NCBI RefSeq assembly: GCF_001006005.1
Contig: NZ_CP011254.1
Span: 5,936,512-6,000,511 of the forward strand
DNA from: Serratia fonticola
GTDB taxonomy: Bacteria; Pseudomonadota; Gammaproteobacteria; Enterobacterales; Enterobacteriaceae
Length of the DNA stretch: 64,000 nucleotides
Direction: 5' to 3'
The number at the start of each line of letters is the position of its first letter. Within the stretch, counting starts at the first letter, position 1. The notes below the pieces were generated by a model. The model searched no databases. It was not told the DNA's origin and saw only the letters and a program-made list of their open reading frames with translations. Positions 27,558 through 38,884 of the stretch are shown in pieces. The position numbers and the translations under genes are program-made.

Positions 27558-28919
27558 TTAAGCATGAAAAGGGTTGGCGGATGGCTTCAATTCGGCACGG
27601 CAGTTGGCCAGCTCCGACCAATGCGCCTGCAGACCATCGAGTAAACCACCACGCCAGCACAACGCATCGTGCCCGCCCTCCACCAGCCGATATTGCACCT
27701 GATGCCCGGTTTCACTTAACAGGGCCGCCATACGGTCATTCACCCGGTGGACCAGCTTTTCATGCGCCCCGGCCTCTAAAAACACCTTCAGCTTGCCGCA
27801 CGCACCCAACTGCCCGTCTTCTACTTGGCGGATCAACCAGCAGGCATCCTCGGGCACGGTGGGCAATTGCAACATATCGCGGCGGGGCCACCAGAACGAG
27901 CCGGACTGGCTGATGGTGGCACCAAAATATTCCGGCCAGCGCAGGCCAGCATAGAGCGACCCCAAGCCACCAAAGCTTTGCCCAGCTACCACGGTGTTGG
28001 CAGCCTCACGGCTGTGCGGTGCCCAGTCGGCCAATTGCGGTAATAACTCTTCCTGTAGGGCCAACCAAAACTCATCGTTGCAGGTCAGTTCCCGTGCGCG
28101 GTGTTGCTGGTCGATCACGTCGATCAGCAGATAGACCGCCTCCGGCAGTTGGCCAGTACGCGTCAGTTGCATCAGCGGATCCCAGACCGGCATCTGATTG
28201 GCCCAGAATTGGCCGTCCAGCAAAATAGCCAATGGCCGCGCCGCCGGGTTACTTTCACCGGTGGAGTAGATCCAGACGTGGCGGGAGGTTCCCAGTCGCT
28301 GGCTATGCCAGGTATGCCGTTGCAGTTTGGCAGGAGGTGCAGGCGTACAGCGGCCGCTGGTCACGGCATAGTTGTCAAAGTCCCGCCAGGCTGGTTGTTG
28401 GGGAGCCTGTGGCATATGCAGGCCGGAAAGCGTGTGCCCCCCGACTCCAGGCCAGGCGCGGTAAGGATTAAGCAGATCGTGAGTTGCGCGGGCAAACACC
28501 TGATGCCACCAGTGGCGAATAGAAAGCATGTTGGCGTGGGAATTGTCCCCCTGCGGTTCGAAGGGACGATCCTCCATGCAGGGGATAAAACAGTAGCTGC
28601 CGCGCCAGTCGCCTTGCAGCTCGGTTTGCCAATACCAGACGTCCGAGCCAGCAAGCCGTTGCAGGCTCTGCGGGGGCGATGCTTGATGATGATCGGTAAG
28701 GCAATTGATATGGATCCAGACACGTTGATAAGCCGAGGTCAGTTCACCGCCCTGAGGGTCGCGCCACAAGAACGTCACCTTCCATCGCCCATTATCCTGC
28801 GGTTCCACCAAGGGGGTGCCACGCCGGGCGATATCCAGCCACCAACCGTGGCTCCCTGCATGCTTGCTCGCCAATAACGTACTGCTTGCTGGTTGTTGTT
28901 CAGTTTTCAAAACGCCCAC
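27558..28919 (-). CDS. fes: Enterochelin esterase
   Basis: A 453-residue alpha/beta hydrolase that cleaves ferri-enterobactin in the cytoplasm and frees its iron. The N-terminal domain shows KVTFLWRDPQGGEL and WRGSYCFIP. The catalytic domain has AGQSFGGLGSLYAGLRWPE with the nucleophile S315, and GGHDALCWRGGL with the catalytic histidine. The N-terminus carries SKHAGSHGWWLDIAR, like the longer form of E. coli Fes, so the GTG start at 28919 is accepted, though the exact start is not certain. First gene of fes-ybdZ-entF, divergent from fepA across a Fur-like box. Confidence 0.93.
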   Translation of the reverse strand: MGVLKTEQQPASSTLLASKHAGSHGWWLDIARRGTPLVEPQDNGRWKVTFLWRDPQGGELTSAYQRVWIHINCLTDHHQASPPQSLQRLAGSDVWYWQTELQGDWRGSYCFIPCMEDRPFEPQGDNSHANMLSIRHWWHQVFARATHDLLNPYRAWPGVGGHTLSGLHMPQAPQQPAWRDFDNYAVTSGRCTPAPPAKLQRHTWHSQRLGTSRHVWIYSTGESNPAARPLAILLDGQFWANQMPVWDPLMQLTRTGQLPEAVYLLIDVIDQQHRARELTCNDEFWLALQEELLPQLADWAPHSREAANTVVAGQSFGGLGSLYAGLRWPEYFGATISQSGSFWWPRRDMLQLPTVPEDACWLIRQVEDGQLGACGKLKVFLEAGAHEKLVHRVNDRMAALLSETGHQVQYRLVEGGHDALCWRGGLLDGLQAHWSELANCRAELKPSANPFHA

Positions 28920-28992
28920 TCATTGTGTTGTTGGCAAGGCACGCCGTGCGACTCACCGGTTCCCAAATGCCAAACGGCACAAGGAATACTAT

Positions 28993-29007
28993 TGATAATT
29001 ATTTGCA
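28993..29007. promoter_or_regulatory. Fur box between fes and fepA
   Basis: TGATAATTATTTGCA fits the 7-1-7 Fur consensus at 12 of 14 informative positions. It lies in the 298-bp divergent region, where E. coli also has its fes/fepA Fur sites. Confidence 0.7.
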
Positions 29008-29217
29008 TTTGCAATAGTGTATACAAGCTCGAAATAGAGCGGGCATTCTTCAACAGGGATGGATGCCGAATTATTGAGCGGGATCTTGCTGCCAGTCAGC
29101 CTGGCCTCTGGGTTTCGTTACTATTTTCGACTACACAATAAAACTACAACAAACCGTTCCGTTACCGGTTGTCACACAGCGCCGCATCAGGAAGGGTTGT
29201 TAGGTAGGAACCTCAAA

Positions 29218-31500
29218 ATGAATCGGAAGTTATCTCGTTATTCTTTAGCCACACTCATCGGGTTAGGATTGGGCACGTCTGCATTTTCCGTTACGGTCAA
29301 TGCCGAGCAAACGGCCCCCCCCTCAGACAGCGCCGCGCTGGCTGAGAAAAGCAAAAAAGAATCCGCCTCTGAAGATGTCATCGTCGTCACCGCCGCCAAA
29401 CAAAACCTTCAAGCGCCCGGCGTTTCCACCATCACTGCCGAAGAAATCAAAAGACGCCCTCCCGCTCGTGATATCAATGAGCTGATCCGTACCATGCCGG
29501 GGGTCAACCTGACCGGTAACTCCACCAGCGGCCAGCGGGGCAACAACCGCCAGATCGATATCCGCGGTATGGGGCCAGAAAATACCCTGATCCTGATCGA
29601 TGGCAAGCCAGCCAGCAGCCGTAACTCGGTACGCCAGGGCTGGCGCGGTGAGCGTGATACCCGTGGCGACACCGCCTGGGTGCCACCAGATATGATCGAA
29701 CGTATCGAAGTGCTGCGTGGCCCAGCGGCTGCCCGCTATGGTAACGGTGCAGCAGGTGGCGTAGTCAATATCATCACCAAGAAAACCACCCAAGATCTTC
29801 ATGGCTCGCTAAACGGTTATTTCAACGTACCGCAGCATAAGGATGAAGGCGCCACCAAGCGTACCGATTTCAGCCTTTCCGGCCCGTTGAGCGATCAGTT
29901 GAGCTTCCGTCTGTTCGGTGGCTACAGCAAAACGCAGGCCGACGCCTGGGATATCAACCAGGGGCATCAGTCCGAACGTACCGGCACCTATGCCAATACT
30001 CTGCCTGCCGGTCGTGAAGGAGTGATCGACAAAAATATCGATGCCTTGCTGAGCTGGGAATTCGCCCACCTGCAGACCTTGGATTTCCAGTACGCCTATG
30101 GCCGCCAGGGTAACCTGTACGCCGGGGATACCCAGAACACCAACACCAATGCGCTGGTACAGAGCAACTACGGTAAAGAAACCAACCGTATGTATCGTGA
30201 AACCTATGCGGTCAATTATCGTGGCGCATGGGATAGCGGCGTCAGCACCAACAACTATGTCCAGTTTGAGCGCACGCGCAATACCCGCTTAGCCGAAGGG
30301 CTGGCCGGGGGCACTGAAGGGATCTTCGCCAACGATAGCTACAATACTACCCGTTTGGATGATTTCACGGCGCACAGCGAAGTCAGTATCCCGTTCGATA
30401 TGTGGGTACCACAAACCGCCACGCTGGGTACCGAGTGGAACCAACAGAAGATGAAAGATCCGTCTTCAACCACTCAGTCGATGACCGAAGGCGGCCTGAT
30501 CCCTGGCATCGATGCCACCAACCGCAGCCCGTATTCTTCGGCCAAAATCTTCTCGCTGTTTGCCGAGAATAACGCCGAACTGACAGACTCCACCATGCTG
30601 ACACCGGGCCTGCGCTTCGATCACCATTCCGAAGCCGGTGATAACTGGAGCCCGTCGCTTAACCTGTCACAGGAGTTAGGCGATCTGTTTACCCTGAAAA
30701 TGGGTATCGCACGTGCTTACAAAGCACCGACCTTGTTCCAGAGCAACGGCAACTATGTGCTTTACAGCCGTGGACAAGGCTGTGCTGCCAGCGGCGGGGC
30801 CTGCTACCTGATCGGTAACGACGACCTGAAAGCGGAGAACAGCATCAACAAAGAGATCGGTCTGGAATTCCACCATGACGATTGGTTGGCTGGCATCACC
30901 TACTTCCGTAACGATTACCGCAACAAGATCGAAGCCGGGTATGCTCCGACGGGCACCACCACCAACGGAAAAACTGATATCTACCGTTGGGAAAACGTGC
31001 CGAAAGCGGTAGTCCAGGGTCTGGAAGGCACATTGAACGTGCCGGTTAGCGAAACGGTAGCCTGGAACAACAACGCCACCTACATGATTGAGAACGAGAA
31101 TAAGACTACCGGTGATTACCTGTCGATTATTCCTGAGTTCACCATCAACTCTACCCTAAGTTGGCAAGCCACGCAGGATCTGTCGCTGCAAGGCACCATG
31201 ACCTGGTACGGCCGTCAGAAGCCGAAAAAGTACAACTACAAGGGGGAGCCAGTGACGGGCACCGAAAAACGTGAGGTAAGCCCTTATACGGTATTTGGCT
31301 TGAGCAGCACCTATGCGGTGACCAAGAACGTTAGCATCACCGGGGGGATCGACAACCTGTTCGACAAACGTCAGTTCCGCGCAGGTAACGCGCAAACGAC
31401 CGGTAACGCCGTCACCAATTCCTATATGTACGGTGCGGGTGCAGCAACCTATAACGAACCGGGCCGGACTTACTTTATGAGCCTGAACACCCAGTTCTGA
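29218..31500 (+). CDS. fepA: Ferri-enterobactin outer-membrane receptor
   Basis: A 760-residue TonB-dependent receptor (E. coli 746). Signal peptide about 1-28 (LIGLGLGTSAFSVTVNA). The TonB box lies in SEDVIVVTAAKQ. The plug domain has RPPARDINELIRTMPGVNLT and DIRGMGPENTLILIDG, then a 22-strand barrel ending in aromatic RTYFMSLNTQF. The paired cysteines near GCAASGGACYLIGNDDLKAE match the FepA loop disulfide. The frame is open from 29059; the ATG at 29218 is chosen because TAGGAACC precedes it and it gives the signal peptide. A strong terminator follows. Confidence 0.96.
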   Translation: MNRKLSRYSLATLIGLGLGTSAFSVTVNAEQTAPPSDSAALAEKSKKESASEDVIVVTAAKQNLQAPGVSTITAEEIKRRPPARDINELIRTMPGVNLTGNSTSGQRGNNRQIDIRGMGPENTLILIDGKPASSRNSVRQGWRGERDTRGDTAWVPPDMIERIEVLRGPAAARYGNGAAGGVVNIITKKTTQDLHGSLNGYFNVPQHKDEGATKRTDFSLSGPLSDQLSFRLFGGYSKTQADAWDINQGHQSERTGTYANTLPAGREGVIDKNIDALLSWEFAHLQTLDFQYAYGRQGNLYAGDTQNTNTNALVQSNYGKETNRMYRETYAVNYRGAWDSGVSTNNYVQFERTRNTRLAEGLAGGTEGIFANDSYNTTRLDDFTAHSEVSIPFDMWVPQTATLGTEWNQQKMKDPSSTTQSMTEGGLIPGIDATNRSPYSSAKIFSLFAENNAELTDSTMLTPGLRFDHHSEAGDNWSPSLNLSQELGDLFTLKMGIARAYKAPTLFQSNGNYVLYSRGQGCAASGGACYLIGNDDLKAENSINKEIGLEFHHDDWLAGITYFRNDYRNKIEAGYAPTGTTTNGKTDIYRWENVPKAVVQGLEGTLNVPVSETVAWNNNATYMIENENKTTGDYLSIIPEFTINSTLSWQATQDLSLQGTMTWYGRQKPKKYNYKGEPVTGTEKREVSPYTVFGLSSTYAVTKNVSITGGIDNLFDKRQFRAGNAQTTGNAVTNSYMYGAGAATYNEPGRTYFMSLNTQF

Positions 31501-31536
31501 TCATGGCTTTGACCTGACCTCAACCGGCTTGATCTC

Positions 31537-31560
31537 GGGCGCAGCATGCAGCGCCCCTAC
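31537..31560. repeat. GCAGCATGCAGCGCCCCTA repeat, short copy
   Basis: GGGCGCAGCATGCAGCGCCC forms a short dyad and shares the GGGGCGC-TGCATGC core with the long palindrome at 47586-47639. It lies between the fepA stop and its terminator. Confidence 0.5.
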
Positions 31561-31591
31561 AATTGGGGCAGGTGGGTTTATCAGCAATCTC

Positions 31592-31620
31592 AGCGCGGCG
31601 CTTATGCCGCGCTTTTTTTT
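31592..31620 (+). terminator. Terminator of fepA
   Basis: AGCGCGGC and GCCGCGCT pair (31592-31599 with 31606-31613) around GCTTAT, followed by seven T residues. Confidence 0.88.
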
Positions 31621-31683
31621 GCCATTTTCGCCATCACGCCGCCGCCCGTTTCGGGTTACAGTAGCGGAAACAAATGAGCATTG

Positions 31684-32244
31684 ATGGCACTATTGATGAC
31701 ACCTCAGCAACAAATTATTGATTGGTTACGCCAAGATAGCGAACGTATGCAGGCCTTATGCACCGCCCGGCGGCTCGGGCTGAACGATTGGTGCCTGGGT
31801 GCGGGCTTCGTGCGTAATCTGGTGTGGGACCGGCTGCATGGTTTTACGGCCAGCACACCGCTCAACGATATCGATGTGATCCATTTCGACTCGCGCCATA
31901 GCGATGCCGAGCGCGACCAGATGCTGGAGTCGCGCCTGTTGGAGTGGTCGGCACAACCCTGGTCGGTAAAGAATCAGGCGCGTATGCACCTGCGTAGTCA
32001 CCGCGCGCCCTATCGCGACAGCGAAGACGCCATCAGCTATTGGACGGAGATCGAAACCGCCGTGGGTGCCAGATTGCAAGCCGATGGCAGCATCCAGCTC
32101 GTCGCCCCTTTTGGCCTACAGGCGCTGTTCAACCACAGCATCACCTTCAACCCCAAGAGCAACAACCTGGCCGCTTTCGAACAGCGCGTGGTGGAGAAAC
32201 AGTGGCTCGAACTCTGGCCACAGCTAAAGCTGACGCCAAGGTAA
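31684..32244 (+). CDS. Nucleotidyltransferase-like protein (DUF925/COG3575 type)
   Basis: A 186-residue soluble protein with the nucleotidyltransferase-superfamily pattern: WCLGAGFVRNLVWDRLHG followed by LNDIDVIHFD, where the D-x-D pair would bind metal. The rest (YRDSEDAISYWTEIETAVG, FGLQALFNHSITFNPKSN) matches the family I know as COG3575, of unknown physiological role. A TTG and two in-frame ATGs stand close together; I use the ATG at 31684, and 31696 is possible. It sits alone between fepA and a FlxA-like gene. Confidence 0.75.
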   Translation: MALLMTPQQQIIDWLRQDSERMQALCTARRLGLNDWCLGAGFVRNLVWDRLHGFTASTPLNDIDVIHFDSRHSDAERDQMLESRLLEWSAQPWSVKNQARMHLRSHRAPYRDSEDAISYWTEIETAVGARLQADGSIQLVAPFGLQALFNHSITFNPKSNNLAAFEQRVVEKQWLELWPQLKLTPR

Positions 32245-32295
32245 AGTTTTGCCGCGATTTGCCGATACCTCTGACAAGCTACCTGGGAGGATCGC

Positions 32296-32745
32296 ATGTC
32301 GACCAACATTACCATGATTGTGCCCATCAAGAACCCGATTGCCGGAGTCCGTGAGGTGTTCACCGCCACCGGTAAAGGCGGGGCTGCACTGATGTCGGCA
32401 CCGGTTAACAATGCCCCTGAAGGGGGGAAGGCCAAGAAAACCGAGACTGATACACCCGTGGCGCCAAAAGATAGCAGCGCGGCCTCGCGTATTTCAGCGC
32501 TATTTAAGCAGATCCAGAATCTGCAGCAAAAACTCGTTGAGCTGCAAAACTCGGATGGCGATGCCAAACAGATCGAGCAGCAAAAACAGCTGATCATGAG
32601 CCAGATCCAAATGCTCCAGGCTGAGATCGCGCGCATTCAGAAACAAGAAATGGAAAAACAGCAGGAAGAGCAGATGGCCAAGGCCATGAGCGGTGATGGC
32701 GTCAACCGCCCGACCGCCGCCAACGCCGTGGACGTTTATATCTAG
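32296..32745 (+). CDS. FlxA-like coiled-coil protein
   Basis: A 149-residue protein whose central part (about 60-125) is a heptad-rich coiled coil (LFKQIQNLQQKLVELQ, then QLIMSQIQMLQAEIARIQKQ), as in FlxA-like family proteins. No signal peptide. In E. coli FlxA is a Qin-prophage gene read by the flagellar sigma factor; its role is unknown. No sigma-28 promoter was recognised here. GGGAGGATCGC before the ATG is a good ribosome-binding site. Confidence 0.68.
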   Translation: MSTNITMIVPIKNPIAGVREVFTATGKGGAALMSAPVNNAPEGGKAKKTETDTPVAPKDSSAASRISALFKQIQNLQQKLVELQNSDGDAKQIEQQKQLIMSQIQMLQAEIARIQKQEMEKQQEEQMAKAMSGDGVNRPTAANAVDVYI

Positions 32746-32782
32746 ACGATGAAGGGCGCAACATGGCGTTACGCCCATCGAC

Positions 32783-32997
32783 TCAGCTTTTCTTCAGGGG
32801 CTTGATCAGGTGATCCAGCCCTTCAATTTTAATCGCCAACGTCATTTCCATCAGCATTCCCAGCCTGCCGTTGGGGAATTCGCCCTTACGGGCGAACCAC
32901 AGCAGATACTCTTCCGGCAGGTCGATCAGCACCCTGCCCTGGTATTTGCCAAAGGGCATCACGGTGTTGGCGATTTCGATCAGGTTCTCTTTTTCCA

Positions 32998-32998
<1 letters not shown>
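32783..32998 (-). CDS. ypeB: DUF3820 family protein YpeB
   Basis: A 71-residue protein nearly the same as E. coli YpeB (NLIEIANTVMPFGKYQGR, then LIDLPEEYLLWFARKGEFP). It has the DUF3820 core seen also in some exonuclease-related proteins; the function is not established. Its ATG overlaps the ligA stop as ATGA, so the two are translationally coupled, as in E. coli. Confidence 0.9.
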
Positions 32999-35022
<2,024 letters not shown>

Positions 35023-35030
35023 TCACCATC

Positions 35031-35061
35031 AAAGATAAAAAACCCCCGGCTGGCGGGGGTT
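35031..35061 (-). terminator. Terminator between zipA and ligA
   Basis: AACCCCCG and CGGGGGTT pair around a 5-nt loop (35041-35061). On the minus strand the stem is followed by TTTTTTATC. It lies 36 bp past the zipA stop codon. Confidence 0.85.
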
Positions 35062-35096
35062 CTGGATTACGGATTATGCAGTGCACTGGCAACCGG

Positions 35097-36053
35097 TCAG
35101 GCGTTGTTTTCCAACACTTCGCGGATGCGTGCTTTGTAGGTTTCCAGCTTTTGCGGGGTCATCATGCGGCGCTCATCGTCAAGCACCACGCCACCCACAT
35201 CGTCGGCAATACGTTGTGCCGATTGCAGCATCAGCTTGAAGTTCTGATTGGCGTCGCCGTAAGACGGCACCATCATAAACATCGATACGCCCGGCGTGGA
35301 GAAATCGGACATCATTTCCGGATCGAATGACCCAGGCTTGACCATATTGGCCAGGCTGAACAGCACGGGGCCACTGCCTGCCGGGCTGATATGGCGATGG
35401 AAGATACCCATTTCACCAAATTGGAAGCCCGCCTGCAGTACGCTCTGCAGCAACACTTCACCCCCGATCACACCGCCTTGATGGGCTGCCACGTGCAGCA
35501 CCAATACGGTTTCCTGCAGTTTTGCCGGTTTCAACGGTTCCGGCGCTGGCTGCGGTTCACGCATAGGCTCTGCATGATGGAAGGCAGACTCTGGCGCAGG
35601 AGCGGTAGCCGGAGGCATATCGTCAGCGCGCGGCTCACGACGCACAACAGGTTGCTGCGGCTCTTCGTCCTCGTCCTGGGCATAGTTATCCAGCAGGATG
35701 TCATCGTAATCCGGACGCTGGGAGAGCGGCGCGGGCTGGGCTGGCCGAGGCGCAGGTTGAGCTGCTGGAGCTGGCCTTGGTGCAATCACCGGCTCTTCGC
35801 GTCCGACATCGATATGGCCCATTGATGGCTCATCCTCAACTTCTGCGCGAGTGGCACGGATACGTACCTCTCCCACGCTTTCAGCAGGATCATCAAGTGG
35901 AGTAGGTTCACGCTCATTTTTCGAGCGTTTGGCTGGGCGATCGCGAAAAAGGGACGAGCGTTCCTTACGGCTGGTCCAAAGACCATGTAATAACAACGCT
36001 ATTATGGCGATCGCGCCAACAACGATTAATATCAGACGCAAATCCTGCATCAT
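35097..36053 (-). CDS. zipA: Cell-division protein ZipA
   Basis: A 318-residue bitopic inner-membrane protein that anchors FtsZ and stabilises the septal ring. It has one N-terminal helix ([20 protein letters not shown]) followed by [15 protein letters not shown], a Pro/Ala/Gln-rich linker (about 45-175) and the C-terminal FtsZ-binding domain (about 185-318) with [19 protein letters not shown] and [15 protein letters not shown]. The frame runs to 36092; the MMQDLRLIL start at 36053 matches the family. Divergent from cysZ, as in E. coli. Confidence 0.95.
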   Translation of the reverse strand: MMQDLRLILIVVGAIAIIALLLHGLWTSRKERSSLFRDRPAKRSKNEREPTPLDDPAESVGEVRIRATRAEVEDEPSMGHIDVGREEPVIAPRPAPAAQPAPRPAQPAPLSQRPDYDDILLDNYAQDEDEEPQQPVVRREPRADDMPPATAPAPESAFHHAEPMREPQPAPEPLKPAKLQETVLVLHVAAHQGGVIGGEVLLQSVLQAGFQFGEMGIFHRHISPAGSGPVLFSLANMVKPGSFDPEMMSDFSTPGVSMFMMVPSYGDANQNFKLMLQSAQRIADDVGGVVLDDERRMMTPQKLETYKARIREVLENNA

Positions 36054-36275
36054 TGCTATCTCTGTTGTTCCAAGACATTGCCACCGCGGCAAACATTCAC
36101 TCTTTAACTCTATTTGCCCACAGGCACAAGTGCAAGTCCGTGCTGAACTTTATGCCAATAAAGATGATTATTCGGCATTTTTTTGCTGTTTTTTCAGCCA
36201 ATGTGGCTCTAGCCAGTGGAAAATCAACCCTATATGATAGCTTAGCCTGTTTAGCCAAAGAGAAAATCTTAAGAT

Positions 36276-37037
36276 ATGTCCTATGTGCCTCCCCCTGTTG
36301 GGTCCACCAACGGCTTCCATTATTTTGCCCAAGGATGGCGCCTGATTTCGCGCCCGGGTATTAAACGCTACGTCGTCCTGCCGTTGCTGGTCAACGTGCT
36401 GCTGATGAGCTCTGCCTTCTGGTGGCTGTTCAGCCAACTGGGCGACTGGATCCCGAGCATGATGAGCCATGTGCCAAGCTGGCTACAGTGGCTAAGTTAT
36501 TTACTCTGGCCGATGGCGGTCATTTCCGTGCTGTTGGTGTTCAGTTACCTGTTCAGCACCATCACCAACCTGATCGCCGCCCCGTTTTGCGGGCTGCTGG
36601 CGGAACAGCTCGAAGGTAGCCTGACCGGCAAACCGTTGCCGGATACCGGTATGCTCGGCGTGGTCAAAGATCTGCCGCGCATCATGTCCCGTGAATGGCG
36701 CAAGCTGATGTATTACCTGCCACGCGCGCTGGGCCTGCTGTTACTCTATTTTATACCGGGCATTGGCCAAACGTTGGCACCGGTGCTGTGGTTCCTGTTC
36801 AGCGCCTGGATGCTGGCCATTCAATACTGCGATTATCCGTTTGATAACCACAAGGTCAGCTTCGCCGAGATGCGCCAGGCGTTGCGCCAGCACAAAACCG
36901 ATAATCTGCAGTTTGGCGCGTTGGTGAGCCTGTTCACCATGATCCCCATCCTCAATCTGGTGATCCTGCCGGTGGCAGTCTGCGGTGCCACGGCGATGTG
37001 GGTCGACCGTTATCGTACACAATTCGTTCGTCATTAA
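36276..37037 (+). CDS. cysZ: Sulfate transporter CysZ
   Basis: A 253-residue inner-membrane protein that mediates high-affinity sulfate uptake for cysteine synthesis. Typical runs are [72 protein letters not shown] and [13 protein letters not shown], the last diagnostic for CysZ. It precedes cysK, with which it shares the sulfur-assimilation role. A terminator at 37063 separates them. Confidence 0.95.
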   Translation: MSYVPPPVGSTNGFHYFAQGWRLISRPGIKRYVVLPLLVNVLLMSSAFWWLFSQLGDWIPSMMSHVPSWLQWLSYLLWPMAVISVLLVFSYLFSTITNLIAAPFCGLLAEQLEGSLTGKPLPDTGMLGVVKDLPRIMSREWRKLMYYLPRALGLLLLYFIPGIGQTLAPVLWFLFSAWMLAIQYCDYPFDNHKVSFAEMRQALRQHKTDNLQFGALVSLFTMIPILNLVILPVAVCGATAMWVDRYRTQFVRH

Positions 37038-37062
37038 TGGAGCAGGTAAGATTGTTTCTTGC

Positions 37063-37087
37063 ACAAGGGCGCTTCGCGCGCCCTTGT
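37063..37087 (+). terminator. Terminator after cysZ
   Basis: ACAAGGGCGC and GCGCCCTTGT form a perfect 10-bp stem around TTCGC. The T-tract is weak (TATTGTG), so termination may be partial. Confidence 0.65.
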
Positions 37088-37209
37088 TATTGTGATTAAA
37101 ACTTATTCTCTAATAACATATCGATATACCAATTCTTTACTTCCCTGCCGAGACCGTTAGCGTATGCTTTCGATGTTCCCTACATTTCATAGAGTTATAA
37201 GGACGGGCC

Positions 37210-38178
37210 ATGAGCAAGATTTACCAAGACAACTCATTAACAATCGGCCATACGCCGCTGGTTCGTCTGAACCGTATCGGCAACGGACGCATTCTCGCCA
37301 AGGTTGAATCTCGCAACCCGAGCTTCAGCGTCAAATGCCGCATCGGTGCCAATATGATTTGGGATGCCGAAAAACGTGGCATTCTGAGCGCAGGCAAAGA
37401 ACTGGTGGAGCCAACCAGCGGCAACACCGGTATCGCCCTGGCGTTTGTCGCCGCGGCGCGGGGTTACAAGCTCACGCTGACCATGCCGGAAACCATGAGC
37501 ATCGAACGCCGTAAACTGCTCAAGGCGCTGGGTGCCAATCTGGTGCTGACCGAAGGTGCCAAAGGCATGAAAGGGGCGATCGCCAAGGCCGAAGAGATTG
37601 TGGCCACCGATCCGAACCGCTACATCCTGCTGCAACAGTTCAGCAACCCGGCCAACCCGGAAATTCACGAACAAACCACCGGCCCGGAAATCTGGGAAGA
37701 CACCGATGGCGAAGTCGATGTCTTTATCGCGGGCGTCGGCACTGGCGGTACACTGACCGGCGTCAGCCGCTTTATCAAGAACACCAAGGGCAAGGCTATC
37801 ACCACAGTGGCGGTTGAACCAACCGACTCACCGGTCATCAGCCAGGCATTGGCAGGCCAGGAAATCAAACCCGGCCCGCACAAAATCCAGGGCATCGGTG
37901 CCGGTTTCATTCCTGGCAACCTTGATCTGAACCTGGTTGACCGCGTCGAGCAGATCACCAACGACGAAGCCATCAGCATGGCACGCCGCCTGATGGAAGA
38001 AGAAGGCATCCTGGCCGGGATTTCTTCCGGTGCCGCCGTGGCGGCCGCCGTCAAACTTTCCGAAGAAGCCGACTTTACCGACAAGACAATTGTGGTTATT
38101 CTGCCTTCTTCAGGTGAGCGCTACTTGAGCACCGCTTTGTTTGCCGATCTGTTCACCGAACAGGAACTGCAGCAATAG
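37210..38178 (+). CDS. cysK: Cysteine synthase A (O-acetylserine sulfhydrylase A)
   Basis: A 322-residue PLP enzyme that makes cysteine from O-acetylserine and sulfide. The PLP lysine is K42 in [14 protein letters not shown]. The substrate loop reads [13 protein letters not shown] and the phosphate loop [11 protein letters not shown], with [10 protein letters not shown] towards the C-terminus. The C-terminal tail ([10 protein letters not shown]) differs from CysM and fits CysK. Transcribed alone between cysZ and ptsH with its own terminator. Confidence 0.97.
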   Translation: MSKIYQDNSLTIGHTPLVRLNRIGNGRILAKVESRNPSFSVKCRIGANMIWDAEKRGILSAGKELVEPTSGNTGIALAFVAAARGYKLTLTMPETMSIERRKLLKALGANLVLTEGAKGMKGAIAKAEEIVATDPNRYILLQQFSNPANPEIHEQTTGPEIWEDTDGEVDVFIAGVGTGGTLTGVSRFIKNTKGKAITTVAVEPTDSPVISQALAGQEIKPGPHKIQGIGAGFIPGNLDLNLVDRVEQITNDEAISMARRLMEEEGILAGISSGAAVAAAVKLSEEADFTDKTIVVILPSSGERYLSTALFADLFTEQELQQ

Positions 38179-38580
38179 CGCAAACAGTGCACAAATAGCT
38201 AAAAAAGCACCTATTCAGGTGCTTTTTTTGTGGACTGGATCAAAGTTTACACCACTCAACGATTGATTTTCGCCGCTGGCTTTAGTATTTAACCGGTCAA
38301 TTATTTCGATGCGCAAAATTAATCGCCTTCCTGCCAATGTTTGAGCTGAATCGATTTACTCATTTGTTGCTCCAGCGAAAAACACGGCATAATGGGGAGC
38401 TGATTGAAACTACGCCAGATGCTCGGATTTTTTGATCTGAAATGCTTAAAGCGTCGTTTTATGTTGCATCAACGCTCGCCCCTGTACCATAGTCAGGCGC
38501 TAACCAGACAAGCTAAAATCACGCCGTTAGGCTAAACTTTAGCTCCACAACCTTAAATCCGATAAGTTGGGGAAACATCA
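38179..38580. other. cysK-ptsH intergenic region with pts promoters
   Basis: This 402-bp region holds the cysK terminator and must contain the pts operon promoters. A Cra(FruR)-like dyad TGAATCGATTTA lies at 38347-38358, two bases off a perfect palindrome. E. coli ptsHI is known to respond to CRP and Cra, but no strong CRP site was seen. No coding sequence. Confidence 0.45.
38201..38230 (+). terminator. Terminator of cysK
   Basis: AAAAAAGCACCT and AGGTGCTTTTTT form a 12-bp stem around ATTC, ending in a run of T. Confidence 0.9.
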
Positions 38581-38838
38581 ATGTTCCAGCAAGAAGTGAC
38601 TATCACCGCTCCGAATGGTCTGCACACTCGCCCTGCCGCTCAGTTCGTAAAAGAAGCCAAAGGCTTCACGTCTGACATCACCGTGACTTCCAACGGCAAG
38701 AGCGCTAGCGCCAAAAGCCTGTTTAAGCTGCAAACTCTGGGCCTGACCCAAGGAACAGTAGTCACCATCGAAGCCGTTGGTGAAGACGAGCAGAAAGCCG
38801 TTGAGCACTTGGTAAAACTGATGGCAGAGCTTGAGTAA
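38581..38838 (+). CDS. ptsH: Phosphocarrier protein HPr
   Basis: An 85-residue HPr that passes phosphate from enzyme I to the sugar-specific EIIA proteins. The active histidine is H15 in [13 protein letters not shown], and S46 is in SAKSLFKLQ. Same length as E. coli HPr. TTGGGGAAACATCA precedes the ATG. First gene of ptsH-ptsI-crr. Confidence 0.98.
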   Translation: MFQQEVTITAPNGLHTRPAAQFVKEAKGFTSDITVTSNGKSASAKSLFKLQTLGLTQGTVVTIEAVGEDEQKAVEHLVKLMAELE

Positions 38839-38884
38839 TCGGCCCGTCTTTTTAGTTAACACCAGTCAAGAGTAAGGTAGGGTT

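Noticed and set aside
10740-32780. Integrase, transposase or CRISPR array at the ent island
   Set aside because: Searched by eye for tyrosine recombinase motifs, IS ends and regular repeats; none found.
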